64,000 nucleotides of DNA from Pseudomonas hamedanensis (GCF_014268595.2 NZ_CP077091.1:2874501-2938500), one strand, 5' to 3'. Numbered from the stretch's first letter, positions 36,219-47,194 are shown. Notes: generated by a model from the letters alone, not told the origin. A program made the numbers and translations.

Positions 36219-37697
36219 ATGACCGTGCTCAAAGCACTCAAGAAAATGTTCGGTAAAAGCGAGGCTGAGCAGCTCGCGCCAGTTTCCAGCGCGCCGTCGC
36301 ACGCCCCCGGTCATCGCAACGATGCCCCGGCAGCCGACCGCCCCGCTCCCGTCGCCCCCCCGAAACACTCGCCAGAACTTGCCACGATCGCGCCAGACGC
36401 CGCCGAACCGGCTCGCAGCGAAGCGCCGAAAGCGGTAAAACCGCGTCGCGAACCGAAGCCCAAGGCTGCCGTCATCCCGTGGAGACTCGAAGACTTCGTC
36501 GTCGAACCGCAGGAAGGCAAAACCCGCTTCCATGATTTCAAGCTCGCCCCCGAACTGATGCACGCCATCCAGGACCTGGGCTTTCCATATTGCACGCCGA
36601 TCCAGGCGCAGGTGCTCGGCTTCACCCTCGCCGGCAAAGACGCCATCGGCCGCGCGCAGACCGGCACCGGCAAGACCGCCGCGTTCCTGATCTCGATCAT
36701 CACTCAACTGCTGCAGACCCCGCCGCCAAAAGAACGCTACATGGGCGAGCCGCGTGCATTGATCATCGCCCCGACCCGCGAGCTGGTGGTGCAGATTGCC
36801 AAGGACGCCGCTGACCTGACCAAGTACACCGGCCTCAACGTGATGACCTTCGTCGGTGGCATGGACTTCGACAAGCAGCTCAAGCACCTCGAAGCGCGCC
36901 ATTGCGACATCCTCGTCGCGACGCCGGGTCGCTTGCTCGACTTCAACCAGCGCGGCGACGTGCACCTGGACATGGTCGAAGTGATGGTGCTGGACGAAGC
37001 CGACCGCATGCTCGACATGGGCTTCATCCCGCAGGTGCGACAGATCATTCGCCAGACCCCGCCGAAGGCCGAGCGCCAGACATTGCTGTTCTCCGCGACC
37101 TTCACCGAAGATGTGATGAACCTGGCCAAGCAATGGACCACCGACCCGTCCATCGTCGAGATCGAATCACTCAACGTCGCCAGCGACAACGTCGAGCAAC
37201 ACATCTATGCCGTTGCCGGTGCCGACAAGTACAAGCTGCTCTTCAACCTGATCAACGACAACGGTTGGGAGCGCGTGATGGTGTTCGCCAACCGCAAGGA
37301 CGAAGTACGCCGTATCGAAGAGCGCCTGGTGCGCGACGGTGTGAACGCCGCGCAACTGTCCGGCGACGTGCCGCAGCACAAGCGCATCAAGACCCTGGAA
37401 GGTTTCCGCGAAGGCAAGATTCGCGTACTGGTGGCCACGGATGTGGCCGGTCGCGGTATTCACATCGACGGCATCAGCCACGTGATCAACTTCACCTTGC
37501 CAGAAGTCCCGGACGATTACGTGCACCGCATCGGCCGTACCGGTCGTGCCGGCGCCGATGGCGTATCGATCAGCTTCGCCGGTGAGGACGATTCCTACCA
37601 GTTACCGTCCATCGAAGAAAAGCTCGGTCGCAAGATCAGCTGCGAAACGCCGCCAACGCATCTGCTGCGTGCGGTTGAGCGCAAGCGTCCACAGTAA
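36219..37697 (+). CDS. rhlB: ATP-dependent RNA helicase (RhlB-type DEAD-box)
   Basis: The product is 492 residues. A Pro/Ala-rich, probably disordered N-terminal extension (about 10-85) precedes the helicase core: Q motif ([10 protein letters not shown]), [22 protein letters not shown] and [10 protein letters not shown]. RhlB unwinds structured RNA for degradosome activity. The best match is RhlB by core sequence and by the short C-terminal tail; another DEAD-box paralogue is less likely. A strong terminator follows. Confidence 0.88.
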   Translation: MTVLKALKKMFGKSEAEQLAPVSSAPSHAPGHRNDAPAADRPAPVAPPKHSPELATIAPDAAEPARSEAPKAVKPRREPKPKAAVIPWRLEDFVVEPQEGKTRFHDFKLAPELMHAIQDLGFPYCTPIQAQVLGFTLAGKDAIGRAQTGTGKTAAFLISIITQLLQTPPPKERYMGEPRALIIAPTRELVVQIAKDAADLTKYTGLNVMTFVGGMDFDKQLKHLEARHCDILVATPGRLLDFNQRGDVHLDMVEVMVLDEADRMLDMGFIPQVRQIIRQTPPKAERQTLLFSATFTEDVMNLAKQWTTDPSIVEIESLNVASDNVEQHIYAVAGADKYKLLFNLINDNGWERVMVFANRKDEVRRIEERLVRDGVNAAQLSGDVPQHKRIKTLEGFREGKIRVLVATDVAGRGIHIDGISHVINFTLPEVPDDYVHRIGRTGRAGADGVSISFAGEDDSYQLPSIEEKLGRKISCETPPTHLLRAVERKRPQ

Positions 37698-37710
37698 GCG
37701 CCACTCAACG

Positions 37711-37746
37711 AAAAAGCGCAGCCGGAAACGGACTGCGCTTTTTTTA
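37711..37746 (+). terminator. Rho-independent terminator of rhlB
   Basis: AAAAAGCGCAG pairs with CTGCGCTTTTT around an 11-base loop, then a T-run, 13 bases after the stop. Confidence 0.92.
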
Positions 37747-37814
37747 CGCCCGGAGGTTGCTCGACAGAAGTAAAAGTCCATAATGGAAAAATAAGTTTAA
37801 TTTTGGAGCCTCAC

Positions 37815-38768
37815 ATGTCCAGTGCGCCATACGTGATCGACCAAGCCCAGGCCCGGGAGGCACTGGCCCGCCTCGATGTACCGCAGATCCTGCGCCAGCT
37901 GTTTCGCGATCTCGCGGCAGGCAACGCCGTGCAACCGGCGCAGCAGCTGGTGGAATTCCCGCAGGGTGCCGGCGACTTCATCAACTATCTGGGTGTGCTG
38001 GCCGAGGACGGCGTCTACGGCGTAAAGACCTCGCCGTACATCGTTCGCGAACAAGGCGCGCTGGTGACCGCATGGACGCTGTTGATGTCGATGAAAACCG
38101 GCCAGCCGCTGTTGCTCTGCGATGCCGGTGAACTGACCACCGCGCGCACCGCCGCGACCACAGCGGTAGCGGTCGATGCCCTCGCCCCGCTGAACGCCCA
38201 ACGGCTGGCGATCATCGGCAGCGGCAAGGTCGCTCAAGCGCATCTGCACTACGTGAAGGCATTGCGCGACTGGCAAAGCATCAGCCTGTATTCGCCGTCC
38301 CTGCTGGAAGATGCCGAAACACAGGCCGTATTGAAAGCTATCGCGCCCGATCTGAAGATCGCTGAAAGCCGCGAGACCGCCATCACCGATGCTGACGTGA
38401 TCATGCTCTGCACCTCATCGGCCGGGCCGGTGATCGATCCGGCGCAACTGCACAATCCGGCGCTGATCACCTCGATCAGCACCAACGCCCCCCGCGCCCA
38501 TGAAGTACCGCCGCAAAGCCTCAACGATATGCAGGTGTTCTGCGACTATCGTCAGACCACGCCCGGGTCGGCGGGTGAGATGTTGATTGCTGCCGAGCAG
38601 CATGGCTGGCACCCGGACTCGATCGTTGGCGACCTCGCCGAGCTGCTCAGCGAAAAAGTCCCGCGTCCGGATTACGACCGCCACGTGTTCTTCCGCTCGA
38701 TCGGTTTGGGCTTGGAAGACATTGCCTTGGCCAATGCGGTTTATCACCTCAGCACAAATCCCTTGTAG
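37815..38768 (+). CDS. dauB: NAD(P)-dependent L-arginine-forming dehydrogenase (ornithine cyclodeaminase family)
   Basis: The product is 317 residues. In the P. aeruginosa D-arginine pathway DauB reduces iminoarginine (2-ketoarginine plus ammonia) to L-arginine with NAD(P)H, after DauA. The Rossmann motif is LAIIGSGKVAQAH and the N-terminal half matches ornithine cyclodeaminases. The ATG is chosen over an in-frame TTG four codons upstream because GGAG lies at proper distance. The stop codon TAG is formed by the first bases of a REP element. dauA and dauR follow. Confidence 0.85.
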   Translation: MSSAPYVIDQAQAREALARLDVPQILRQLFRDLAAGNAVQPAQQLVEFPQGAGDFINYLGVLAEDGVYGVKTSPYIVREQGALVTAWTLLMSMKTGQPLLLCDAGELTTARTAATTAVAVDALAPLNAQRLAIIGSGKVAQAHLHYVKALRDWQSISLYSPSLLEDAETQAVLKAIAPDLKIAESRETAITDADVIMLCTSSAGPVIDPAQLHNPALITSISTNAPRAHEVPPQSLNDMQVFCDYRQTTPGSAGEMLIAAEQHGWHPDSIVGDLAELLSEKVPRPDYDRHVFFRSIGLGLEDIALANAVYHLSTNPL

Positions 38769-38853
38769 GAGTGAGCCTGCTCGCGATAGCGGTTTGACAT
38801 TCAATATTGATGTCGGCTGATCGACCGCTATCGCGAGCAGGCTCACTCCTACA
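38764..38853. repeat. REP pair overlapping the dauB stop codon
   Basis: The inverted REP cores start at the last Leu codon of dauB (TTG TAG belongs to TTGTAGGAG) and end 47 bases before dauA. The unit interrupts what should be an operon. Confidence 0.9.
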
Positions 38854-38866
38854 GGGGTCGGCGTAA

Positions 38867-40027
<1,161 letters not shown>

Positions 40028-40069
40028 ACGCACCTGCGGATGACTCACTGAAAAGATTGCGGCACACTC

Positions 40070-40094
40070 GCAGCGCCCCTGCTCACGGGGCGCT
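40070..40094 (+). other. Hairpin between dauA and dauR
   Basis: CAGCGCCCC pairs with GGGGCGCTG around a seven-base loop. No T-run follows, so it may be an attenuator or a stabilising element between the two genes. Confidence 0.55.
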
Positions 40095-40118
40095 GACGCT
40101 GCCTGGAGCTCCACTGTC

Positions 40119-40745
40119 ATGACCGCCTCTGAATTCGACCCGGCGCTGGATAACTTCCGCGCCATCGCCGATGCCATCGCCACGCTGTTCTTTCCCCATG
40201 CCGAGGTGGTGCTGCACGACCTGCGCACGCAAAAGGTCGACTACATCGCCAACAACCTGTCCAAGCGAGAGATCGGCGACGACTCTTCGCTGGAGGACAT
40301 GCTCAGCGAGGACGTCAGCGAGCGCAACATCGGCCCGTACGAAAAGCTCAACTGGGATGGTCAGAAAATTCGCAGCCTGAGTAGCGTGCTGCGCGACAGC
40401 GAGGGCCTGCCGCTGGCGGTGCTGTGCATCAATCTGAATATTTCGCTGTTCGAGAATGCCAAGGCTGCGCTGGATCTGTTTCTGTCGCCGAGCAAGTTGA
40501 TTGCACAACCGGACTCACTGTTTCGTGATGACTGGCAGGAACGCATCAACACTTTTCTCCACGCCTGGCTGCGCGAACGGCAATTGAGCCTGAATCTGCT
40601 GACCCGCGACCACAAGCGTGAACTGGTGCTGGCACTGCATGCCGAGGGCGCGTTCAAGGGCAAGAGCGCCTCGAACTATGTGGCCAATGTGCTGAACATG
40701 GGGCGGGCGACGGTGTACAAGCATTTGAAGGAATTGAAGGGCTAG
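40119..40745 (+). CDS. dauR: DauR-type transcriptional regulator (YheO-like PAS and HTH)
   Basis: The product is 208 residues. The N-terminal YheO-like PAS domain (about 12-125) is followed by a C-terminal HTH of the DNA-binding type HTH_22 (about 155-205, ASNYVANVLNMGRATVYKHLKELK). In P. aeruginosa DauR represses dauBA unless D-arginine or a product is present. It is on the same strand as dauB and dauA. Confidence 0.87.
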   Translation: MTASEFDPALDNFRAIADAIATLFFPHAEVVLHDLRTQKVDYIANNLSKREIGDDSSLEDMLSEDVSERNIGPYEKLNWDGQKIRSLSSVLRDSEGLPLAVLCINLNISLFENAKAALDLFLSPSKLIAQPDSLFRDDWQERINTFLHAWLRERQLSLNLLTRDHKRELVLALHAEGAFKGKSASNYVANVLNMGRATVYKHLKELKG

Positions 40746-40782
40746 ATTCCAGAAGTTGTATCGCCTGGTCTGGCCCATTCGG

Positions 40783-40850
40783 GAGCAAGCCCCCTCCTAC
40801 AGGGGAACGCATTCCAAATGTAGGAGTGAGCCTGCTCGCGATAGCGGTTT
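40783..40850. repeat. Outward-facing REP halves after dauR
   Basis: A half-unit with GGGAGCAAGCCCCCTCCTAC is followed by a half-unit TGTAGGAGTGAGCCTGCTCG in outward orientation, ending at the 3' end of the binding-protein gene. The order is inverted against the usual pairs. Confidence 0.75.
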
Positions 40851-40851
40851 A

Positions 40852-41628
40852 TCAGTCGCCGTAAATGTCGGTCTTGAAATACTTCTCGGAGATCTTCTGA
40901 TATTCGCCACTCGCGCGAATTCCGTCGATAGCGCTGTTCAACTGGCTGACCAGCTCGGCATTGCCCTTGCGCACCGCGATCCCCGCGCCCTCGCCGACAT
41001 ACTTCGGATCTTTCAGCTCCGGTCCGACAAACGCGTAGCCCTTGCCCCGCGGCATCGTCAGAAAGTCATTGAGCGGAATGGTGTCGGCGAAAATCGCATC
41101 GAGACGCCCCGCCGCCAGGTCCATGTAGATTTCTTCGTTGTTGCTGTAGCGCTTGACGTTGATGCCCTTGGGTTCAAACACTTCAGTCGCGAAACGATCC
41201 GTGGTGGTCGCGCGCTGCACACCGACACTCTTGCCTTTGAGGCTGGCGTACTGATCGTCGACGCTGGCGCCTTCCTTCATCACCAGACGCGACGAAGTGA
41301 AATAGTACTTGTGGGTGAAATCCACGGATTTCTTGCGGTCTTCGTTGATGGTCATCGACGACAGGGCCATGTCGATTTTTTTCACTTTCAGCGAGGGAAT
41401 CAGCCCATCGAACTCACCTTCGACCCACACGCACTTGACCTTCATCTGCGCGCACAAGGCATTGCCGATGTCGTAGTCGAAGCCGACGATTTCACCTTTG
41501 TCGGTTTTCGAAGCGAACGGCGGGTAAGCCGCTTCGATGCCAATGCGTAGGGTTTTCTCGGCGGCGAACACACAGGTCGACGCCAACAGGCTGAGGGCCA
41601 GGCCGGTGATGAGGGGAAGTTTCTTCAT
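40852..41628 (-). CDS. Periplasmic amino acid-binding protein, probably for basic amino acids
   Basis: The product is 258 residues with a signal peptide ([19 protein letters not shown], cleaved near 22). It belongs to the Lys/Arg/Orn-binding family: [46 protein letters not shown]. Its place next to dauBAR (as with P. aeruginosa PA3865) suggests D- or L-arginine uptake through permeases encoded elsewhere; no permease gene is adjacent. It is convergent with dauR. Confidence 0.88.
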   Translation of the reverse strand: MKKLPLITGLALSLLASTCVFAAEKTLRIGIEAAYPPFASKTDKGEIVGFDYDIGNALCAQMKVKCVWVEGEFDGLIPSLKVKKIDMALSSMTINEDRKKSVDFTHKYYFTSSRLVMKEGASVDDQYASLKGKSVGVQRATTTDRFATEVFEPKGINVKRYSNNEEIYMDLAAGRLDAIFADTIPLNDFLTMPRGKGYAFVGPELKDPKYVGEGAGIAVRKGNAELVSQLNSAIDGIRASGEYQKISEKYFKTDIYGD

Positions 41629-41786
41629 GTTCGTTCTCTCGCGGGTTGTTGTTGGTTTGGCGAAGAAGAGCAGCTACAAGCGGCAAGACAGAAGCTGTTT
41701 TTGTACTTGTAAATCCATATTGGACTCACATGTACAAATCGTCAATCGGGGAAACAGGAAGGATTCTGGTGCTGCGGATGGCCTCT

Positions 41787-41856
41787 TCGCGAGCAAGCTC
41801 GCTCCCACAGGGAACCCATTTCAACTGTGGGAGTGAGCCTGCTCGCGATAGCGGAT
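41787..41856. repeat. Outward-facing REP halves upstream of the binding-protein gene
   Basis: GCGAGCAAGCTCGCTCCCAC is followed after 22 bases by TGTGGGAGTGAGCCTGCTCG in outward orientation. It lies in the gap between the binding-protein gene and moaE. Confidence 0.75.
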
Positions 41857-41874
41857 TTGAAGGCACCGCAGAAC

Positions 41875-42327
41875 CTATTTCTTCCAGCGATCCGCCGCCG
41901 CATGATCACTGTCGCGCCCTTCAACCCAGCGCGGTCCGTCGCGGGTGTTTTCTTTCTTCCAGAAAGGCGCGCGGGTTTTCAGGTAGTCCATGACGAAGGC
42001 GCAGGCGTCGAACGCGGCCTGGCGATGAGCGCTGGCGGCGCCGACGAAGACGATCGGCTCGCCCGGCTCCAGCGCGCCGATGCGGTGCAGCACTTCCAGT
42101 TTCAGCAGCGGCCAACGCTGTTCGGCTTCGACGGCGATCTTGCCGAGGGCTTTTTCGGTCATGCCCGGGTAGTGTTCAAGGAACATTCCGGCCACGTCGA
42201 GGCCGTCATTGAAGTCGCGCACGTAACCGACAAAACTCACCACTGCACCAATGCCGACATTAGCCGCGTGCATCGCATTGACTTCAGCGCCCGGATCGAA
42301 CGGCGTGGCCTGCACCCGAATCGCCAT
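41875..42327 (-). CDS. moaE: Molybdopterin synthase catalytic subunit
   Basis: The product is 150 residues. MoaE converts precursor Z (cPMP) to molybdopterin with sulfur from MoaD. FVGYVRDFNDG, EHYPGMTEKALGKIAVEAEQRWPL and the C-terminal KTRAPFWKKE (Lys that contacts the MoaD tail) are present. It starts two bases after the moaD stop. Confidence 0.96.
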   Translation of the reverse strand: MAIRVQATPFDPGAEVNAMHAANVGIGAVVSFVGYVRDFNDGLDVAGMFLEHYPGMTEKALGKIAVEAEQRWPLLKLEVLHRIGALEPGEPIVFVGAASAHRQAAFDACAFVMDYLKTRAPFWKKENTRDGPRWVEGRDSDHAAADRWKK

Positions 42328-42329
42328 GC

Positions 42330-42572
42330 TCAGCCTCCGGTCACGGTAGGAAAGAACGCCACTTCATCGCCGTCGACCACCGGCTCGTCGAGCTGGCAAA
42401 GCTCTTCGTTGCGGGCGCACATCAGGTTCTGCTCGCGCAACACTTCGGCGCCGTCGCGTTGCGCCAACAGTGCACGAACGTCATCAATCGTGGCGAAATC
42501 GCCTTCAACCGCTATCGAATCGACGCCGAGCGCTTCGCGATAACGGGCGAAAAACCTCACCTTCAGCTTCAT
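42330..42572 (-). CDS. moaD: Molybdopterin synthase sulfur-carrier subunit
   Basis: The product is 80 residues with the ubiquitin-like fold and the required C-terminal Gly-Gly (TVTGG) that is thiocarboxylated. The ATG overlaps the moaC stop by four bases (ATGA). Longer frames upstream are moaC sequence. It pairs with MoaE in an alpha2-beta2 complex. Confidence 0.95.
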   Translation of the reverse strand: MKLKVRFFARYREALGVDSIAVEGDFATIDDVRALLAQRDGAEVLREQNLMCARNEELCQLDEPVVDGDEVAFFPTVTGG

Positions 42573-43042
42573 GGTTGCTCTGCCTGAAAGTGGCCGCTCT
42601 TGCCGCCAACCTTTTCCAGCAGGCGCACGCTTTCGATGGTCATGCCGCGATCGACGGCTTTGCACATGTCGTAGATGGTCAGCGCGGCGACGCTGGCGGC
42701 GGTCAGCGCTTCCATCTCCACGCCAGTCTGCCCGGAGAGTTTGCAGCGGGCGACGATACGCACACTGTCGTCACCTTCGGCGCTCAGCTCGACTTTCACG
42801 CCAGTCAGCATCAGCGGATGGCAGAGGGGAATCAGATCGCTGGTTTTCTTTGCCGCCTGAATCCCGGCGATGCGCGCCACGGCGAACACATCGCCCTTGG
42901 GATGGCCACCGCTGACAATCATCTGCAGCGTTTCGGGAAGCATGCGCACCAGCGCCTGGGCCGTCGCTTCACGGAACGTCACGGCTTTTTCAGTGACGTC
43001 GACCATGTTGGCGCGACCTTGGGAATCGAGATGAGTCAGCAC
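42569..43042 (-). CDS. moaC: Cyclic pyranopterin monophosphate synthase
   Basis: The product is 157 residues. MoaC forms cPMP from the MoaA product in molybdenum cofactor synthesis. [32 protein letters not shown] and [23 protein letters not shown] are diagnostic. The start is GTG with AGGAG seven bases before it. It leads moaCDE; moaA is not in this window. Confidence 0.97.
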   Translation of the reverse strand: MLTHLDSQGRANMVDVTEKAVTFREATAQALVRMLPETLQMIVSGGHPKGDVFAVARIAGIQAAKKTSDLIPLCHPLMLTGVKVELSAEGDDSVRIVARCKLSGQTGVEMEALTAASVAALTIYDMCKAVDRGMTIESVRLLEKVGGKSGHFQAEQP

Positions 43043-43126
43043 GGGATTACTCCTGATCAGGAGCGTGGATTGTAAACCTGTGGGTCAGATATCCGCGAGC
43101 GCGATTACCGACTCACCATAAATCCC

Positions 43127-43216
43127 TGTAGGAGTGAGCCTGCTCGCGATAGCGGTATGACATTCAACATTCTTGGTGGCTGATGCGCCGCCATCGCGAG
43201 CAGGCTCACTCCTACA
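43127..43216. repeat. REP pair (GTAGGAGTGAGCC type)
   Basis: Inverted REP cores lie between the moaC promoter area and the terminator of phoH. Confidence 0.9.
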
Positions 43217-43236
43217 TCTGGATTTGTGTTCGGCAT

Positions 43237-43270
43237 AAAAAACCGGGCGGCCGTTTGGCCGCCCGTTTTT
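43237..43270 (-). terminator. Rho-independent terminator of the phoH-like gene
   Basis: CGGGCGGCC pairs with GGCCGCCCG around a four-base loop, with A- and T-runs on both sides, 10 bases after the phoH-like stop. Confidence 0.92.
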
Positions 43271-43280
43271 GTGGGATGGG

Positions 43281-44675
43281 TTACAAATGCGATTCGGCGT
43301 ATTCGGCCAGGATCGAGCGCGGCACCCCTTGCAGGGTGATGTGCACACCGTTGGGGAAATCCTTGAAGCGTTCGGTCAGGTAGGTCAGCCCGGAACTGGT
43401 CGCGGACAGGTAAGGAGTGTCGATCTGCGCCAGGTTGCCCAGGCACACCACTTTGGAACCGGCGCCGGCGCGGGTGATGATGGTTTTCATCTGGTGCGGC
43501 GTGAGGTTCTGGCATTCGTCGATCAGGATCAGGCTCTGCTGGAAGCTGCGACCGCGAATGTAGTTAAGCGATTTGAACTGCAACGGCACTTTGCTGAGGA
43601 TGTAGTCGACGCTGCCATGGGTGTTCTCGTCATCCATGTGCAAGGCTTCGAGGTTGTCGGTGATGGCGCCCAGCCACGGCTCCATTTTTTCCGCTTCAGT
43701 ACCGGGCAGGAAGCCGATTTCCTGGTCCAGGCCCTGCACGCTGCGGGTGGCGATGATGCGCCGATAGCGCTTGCTGACCATGGTCTGCTCGATAGCCGCG
43801 GCCAGCGCCAGAATGGTTTTACCGGAACCTGCGGCGCCGGACAGGTTGACCAGATGAATGTCCGGATCGAGCAGCGCGTACAACGCCAGACTCTGATAGA
43901 TGTCGCGCGGCTTGAGCCCCCAGGCCTCTTGATGCAGCAGCGGTTCCTGATGCAGGTCGAGGATCAGCAGCTTGTCTTGCTGAATTTCCTTGATCCAGCC
44001 GACGAAGCCTTGTTCGTCGATGATGAACTCGTTGATGTGCACCGCCGGCAGGTTGTCGATCAATTGCACCTGATGCCAGGTGCGGCCGTGGTCCTGACGG
44101 GTTTCGACCTTGCTCACGCGGTCCCAGAAAGAGCCGGTCATGTTGTGATAGCCGTTGGGCAACAGGGACACGTCGTCGACCAATTGGTCGGTGCTGTAGT
44201 CCTCGGCATCGATGCCACAGGCACGCGCCTTCAGACGCATGTTGATGTCTTTGGTGACCAGCACCACGGGCTTTTTCGGATCGCGGCTGTGCAGGTCGAT
44301 CAACTGGTTGATGATTTTGTTGTCGTTCAGGTGCTCGGGCAGAATCAGGTTCGATTCGGCTTGCTTGCTCATCAGAATTGACAGCAAGCCCTTTGGCCCA
44401 CCCTTGCCGCGCTGGATCGGCACACCCAGTTCGACGTCCTCCGGGGACGCATCGCCCAGGGTCTTGTCGATCAGCCGGATGGCCTGACGGCATTCAGCGG
44501 CCACGCTGTGATGCCCGCTTTTGAGCTTGTCCAGCTCTTCAAGCACGGTCATCGGAATCGCGACGTGGTGTTCTTCAAAGTTAAGCAGGGCGTTTGGATC
44601 GTGAATCAATACGTTGGTATCGAGTACATAAAGGATTGGCTGGTTGGAGGAAGGGCTACGTCCGTGATCATCCAT
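43281..44675 (-). CDS. PIN-domain PhoH-family ATPase
   Basis: The product is 464 residues. The N-terminal PIN nuclease domain (about 14-150, YVLDTNVLIHDP, with VLVTKDINMRLKARACGIDAEDY) is joined to a PhoH helicase-like ATPase (about 230-450, Walker A GAAGSGKTILALA, Walker B LILIDECQNLT). Proteins with this fusion (PhoH2 or YlaK type) act as ATP-dependent ribonucleases in the cases tested. The start at MDDHGRSPSSN fits the spacing from GACCGAG. It ends at a terminator and stands alone. Confidence 0.92.
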   Translation of the reverse strand: MDDHGRSPSSNQPILYVLDTNVLIHDPNALLNFEEHHVAIPMTVLEELDKLKSGHHSVAAECRQAIRLIDKTLGDASPEDVELGVPIQRGKGGPKGLLSILMSKQAESNLILPEHLNDNKIINQLIDLHSRDPKKPVVLVTKDINMRLKARACGIDAEDYSTDQLVDDVSLLPNGYHNMTGSFWDRVSKVETRQDHGRTWHQVQLIDNLPAVHINEFIIDEQGFVGWIKEIQQDKLLILDLHQEPLLHQEAWGLKPRDIYQSLALYALLDPDIHLVNLSGAAGSGKTILALAAAIEQTMVSKRYRRIIATRSVQGLDQEIGFLPGTEAEKMEPWLGAITDNLEALHMDDENTHGSVDYILSKVPLQFKSLNYIRGRSFQQSLILIDECQNLTPHQMKTIITRAGAGSKVVCLGNLAQIDTPYLSATSSGLTYLTERFKDFPNGVHITLQGVPRSILAEYAESHL

Positions 44676-45012
44676 ACTCGGTCACCTTTGTCAGAGCCAG
44701 TAGACGCAATACCTGAGCGGTGCTGCGCCTCGAAGTGACTGCCGAAATCCCACCTGCGGAGATTCAAGTGACTGCAAACAAACGGGTCTTGGAAGACGCC
44801 ACCTGTGTTGCAGGTTTCGGCGGTCTGTCTTGGTAATACTCCAAAACCCATGACATAAAAAAGTACTTTGACGGTTTTTTTAAGTTTATTTTGCAGAGTG
44901 ACGAAAAGCCCTTGGCGGACTCCCCAGACCCCGCTAAAGTCGGAAGTCCGCCTGCATCGAATTTTCCGAAAAAATCAGCCAAAGCCCAACGTTTCCGGGC
45001 CTTTTCCGTTTT
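44676..45012. other. Intergenic region between phoH-like gene and deacetylase-like gene
   Basis: This 337-base gap is on the upstream side of the phoH-like gene. A hairpin with arms GGCGGACT / AGTCCGCC lies at 44914-44952, and AT-rich sequence with a T-run at 44875-44890. An imperfect AAAGCCC / GGGCCTTT stem near 44980-45005 may end the deacetylase transcript. No gene is seen. Confidence 0.5.
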
Positions 45013-46137
45013 TCAGCGAAACCCGTCCTGACAGTCTTCCCAACCGATGCCGCTCTGCGCGGTTTGCGAGAGCAGCCACGGCAACGAAGTCTTCACCGCG
45101 TCCTGTTTCAGGTTGAAACTGATCACCCCGTGGCGCCACAACAGCATCAGCGTCAGCACCCGTTGCGCACTCGCTGCGCCCTTGAGTTTGCCGGCGCTGT
45201 CCTGGGCATCGATGTCCCACAGCGCTACATGCAGGCCCTGAGCGTTGAAGAAACCCTGAGCATCGCTGCGTCGCTGTCCTTCCGGCGGACGGAACAGCGG
45301 CACGTAGTTTTCCGGCAATTTGTTTTTCACCAGATCGGCGCTGCGGCGCACCGAGTCCTGCCAGTCCTGCCAGTGGCTGTGGGAACGAAACTCCCAGCCC
45401 TGCACGCCGACGCATTGCTGTGAAAACATCGCCTGCAGGCTGCTGACCGAACGATCGCTCAGGCGCGCCTGAATATCCTTGCCCAGTACAAAGAACGTAC
45501 CGCTCAGGTTCGACTTGCGCAGGTATTCGGTGAGCCAGCCGGTGTTGTCCGGTTGCACATTGGCGGCGCTGTCGAAAGTCAGCAGAAACAAGCGGTCGTG
45601 CATGTCATCGCCATTGCGCTCGTAGTCGCCGAAACGATCGATTTCGCTGCTGGTCTGCGGGAACAGCGCGGCCTTGCGCAGCAGCTCGTCCAGGTAGTGC
45701 AAATGGAAGATCCGGCTCGGCTCGGCCCACTGGGTGTAATAACTGTCGTCACTGACCACGAACTTGGCGGCCTGCTCGCGCAGAGTAGGCAAGTCTTCGA
45801 CGAGGAAGCAGAAGGAAGCGTCCTGATCACAACTTTGCTGGGCATGGTTGTAATTGGCCAACAGACGCTGCCAGAGGCGCAGGCGCAACTGATTGACCAC
45901 ATCGATATTGACCGTGCGCAGGCCCAGGCGCTGGGCCAGGGTCGCCTCGTCGAGCGCCTCGCTGCCCAGCAGGCCGCGGGCGAACATCAGAATTTCCGCT
46001 CGCGACGCAACGTCGAACAGGGTCGGATTGCCGAGCGCCTCCGGCCAGGTGCTGCGGTCCAGCGTCGCCACATCACCTGGCGCCGCGACGGCACCGACGC
46101 TCAGCAGCCACGCGGTGAATAAAAGAACAATGCGCAA
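45013..46137 (-). CDS. Exported polysaccharide deacetylase-like protein
   Basis: The product is 374 residues from a TTG that follows GGAG by eight bases; the 64-codon upstream extension in the open frame lies in intergenic and REP sequence. A signal peptide (RIVLLFTAWLLSVGAVAA) is followed by an alpha-helical region (about 30-190) and a NodB-type deacetylase fold (about 190-370, LLTFDSAANVQPDNTGWLTEYLRKSNLSGTFFV and LFRPPEG). The usual TFDD second Asp is Ser here (TFDSA), and the second-motif histidine pair (HTxxH) is not intact (SHSHWQDW), so activity is uncertain. The target polysaccharide is unknown. Confidence 0.75.
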   Translation of the reverse strand: MRIVLLFTAWLLSVGAVAAPGDVATLDRSTWPEALGNPTLFDVASRAEILMFARGLLGSEALDEATLAQRLGLRTVNIDVVNQLRLRLWQRLLANYNHAQQSCDQDASFCFLVEDLPTLREQAAKFVVSDDSYYTQWAEPSRIFHLHYLDELLRKAALFPQTSSEIDRFGDYERNGDDMHDRLFLLTFDSAANVQPDNTGWLTEYLRKSNLSGTFFVLGKDIQARLSDRSVSSLQAMFSQQCVGVQGWEFRSHSHWQDWQDSVRRSADLVKNKLPENYVPLFRPPEGQRRSDAQGFFNAQGLHVALWDIDAQDSAGKLKGAASAQRVLTLMLLWRHGVISFNLKQDAVKTSLPWLLSQTAQSGIGWEDCQDGFR

Positions 46138-46213
46138 AGGGATGTCTCCATAACAAAACCCGCGCGGCACTATAGCTGATAAGCCACCGATTCCCGCAGC
46201 CAGACGAATCCAT

Positions 46214-46302
46214 TGTGGGAGGGGGCTTGCTCCCGAATGCGGTGGGCCATCAGCAAATGAATGGCCTGACACGCCCTCTTCGGGAGCAAGCCCCCTCCCA
46301 CA
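46214..46302. repeat. REP pair (GGGAGGGGGCTTGCTCCC type)
   Basis: Inverted cores of TGTGGGAGGGGGCTTGC enclose a short spacer, in the gap between the divergent deacetylase-like gene and yaaA. Confidence 0.88.
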
Positions 46303-46402
46303 CTGGAAATCTGTTGAGCCGTCGATCACCTATGGACTTGATAGCTGGAGTCAACCCGGCCAACCCCCTAGAATCGCCCCCACGATTAAAGGAGACGACT
46401 TC

Positions 46403-47182
46403 ATGCTGATGGTGATTTCCCCCGCCAAGACCCTCGATTACGAAACACCGCCGGCGACCCAGCGCTTTACCCAGCCGCAGTACCTCGACCATTCCCAGGA
46501 GCTGATCCAGCAACTGCGCGAACTGAGCCCGGCGCAAATCAGCGAGCTGATGCACGTGTCCGACAAGATCGGCGGCCTCAACGCCGCGCGTTTCGGCAGC
46601 TGGACGCCGGCGTTCACCTCGGAGAACGCCAAGCAGGCACTGCTGGCATTCAAGGGCGACGTTTACACCGGTCTCGATGCGCAATCATTCAGCGAAGCCG
46701 AGTTCGATTACGCGCAGAAACACCTGCGCATGCTTTCAGGTCTCTATGGCCTGTTGCGCCCGCTTGACCTGATGCAGCCTTATCGTCTGGAGATGGGCAC
46801 CAAACTGGCCAATGCACGCGGCAAGGATCTGTACGCGTTCTGGGGCACGCGCATCAGCGAATGGCTCAATGAAGCGCTGGCCGATCAAGGCGACGATGTC
46901 CTGCTCAACCTTGCTTCCAACGAATACTTTTCAGCGGTCAAGCGTAGCGCCTTGAACGCGCGGATCATCAACACCGAGTTCAAGGACCAGAAGAACGGCC
47001 AGTACAAGATCATCAGCTTCTACGCGAAAAAGGCCCGCGGCTTGATGAGCCGTTTCGTGATTCAGGAAAAAATCAACGATCCGGCCCACCTCAAGCAGTT
47101 CGACATGCAGGGTTATCGCTACAGCGCCGAACAGTCGAAACCCGACAATCTGGTGTTTCTGCGCGACCACGCCCCCGAATAA
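46403..47182 (+). CDS. yaaA: Peroxide stress protein YaaA
   Basis: The product is 259 residues and matches the YaaA/DUF328 family along its length ([46 protein letters not shown]). In E. coli YaaA lowers free intracellular iron during hydrogen peroxide stress and can bind DNA. GGAGA precedes the ATG. A hairpin follows the stop. Confidence 0.95.
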   Translation: MLMVISPAKTLDYETPPATQRFTQPQYLDHSQELIQQLRELSPAQISELMHVSDKIGGLNAARFGSWTPAFTSENAKQALLAFKGDVYTGLDAQSFSEAEFDYAQKHLRMLSGLYGLLRPLDLMQPYRLEMGTKLANARGKDLYAFWGTRISEWLNEALADQGDDVLLNLASNEYFSAVKRSALNARIINTEFKDQKNGQYKIISFYAKKARGLMSRFVIQEKINDPAHLKQFDMQGYRYSAEQSKPDNLVFLRDHAPE

Positions 47183-47194
47183 AGCATGCCGTTT

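Noticed and set aside
44676..45012. Small RNA gene in the gap upstream of the phoH-like gene
   Set aside because: Only one hairpin and no promoter-terminator pair could be placed with confidence; kept as a finding, not as an RNA gene.
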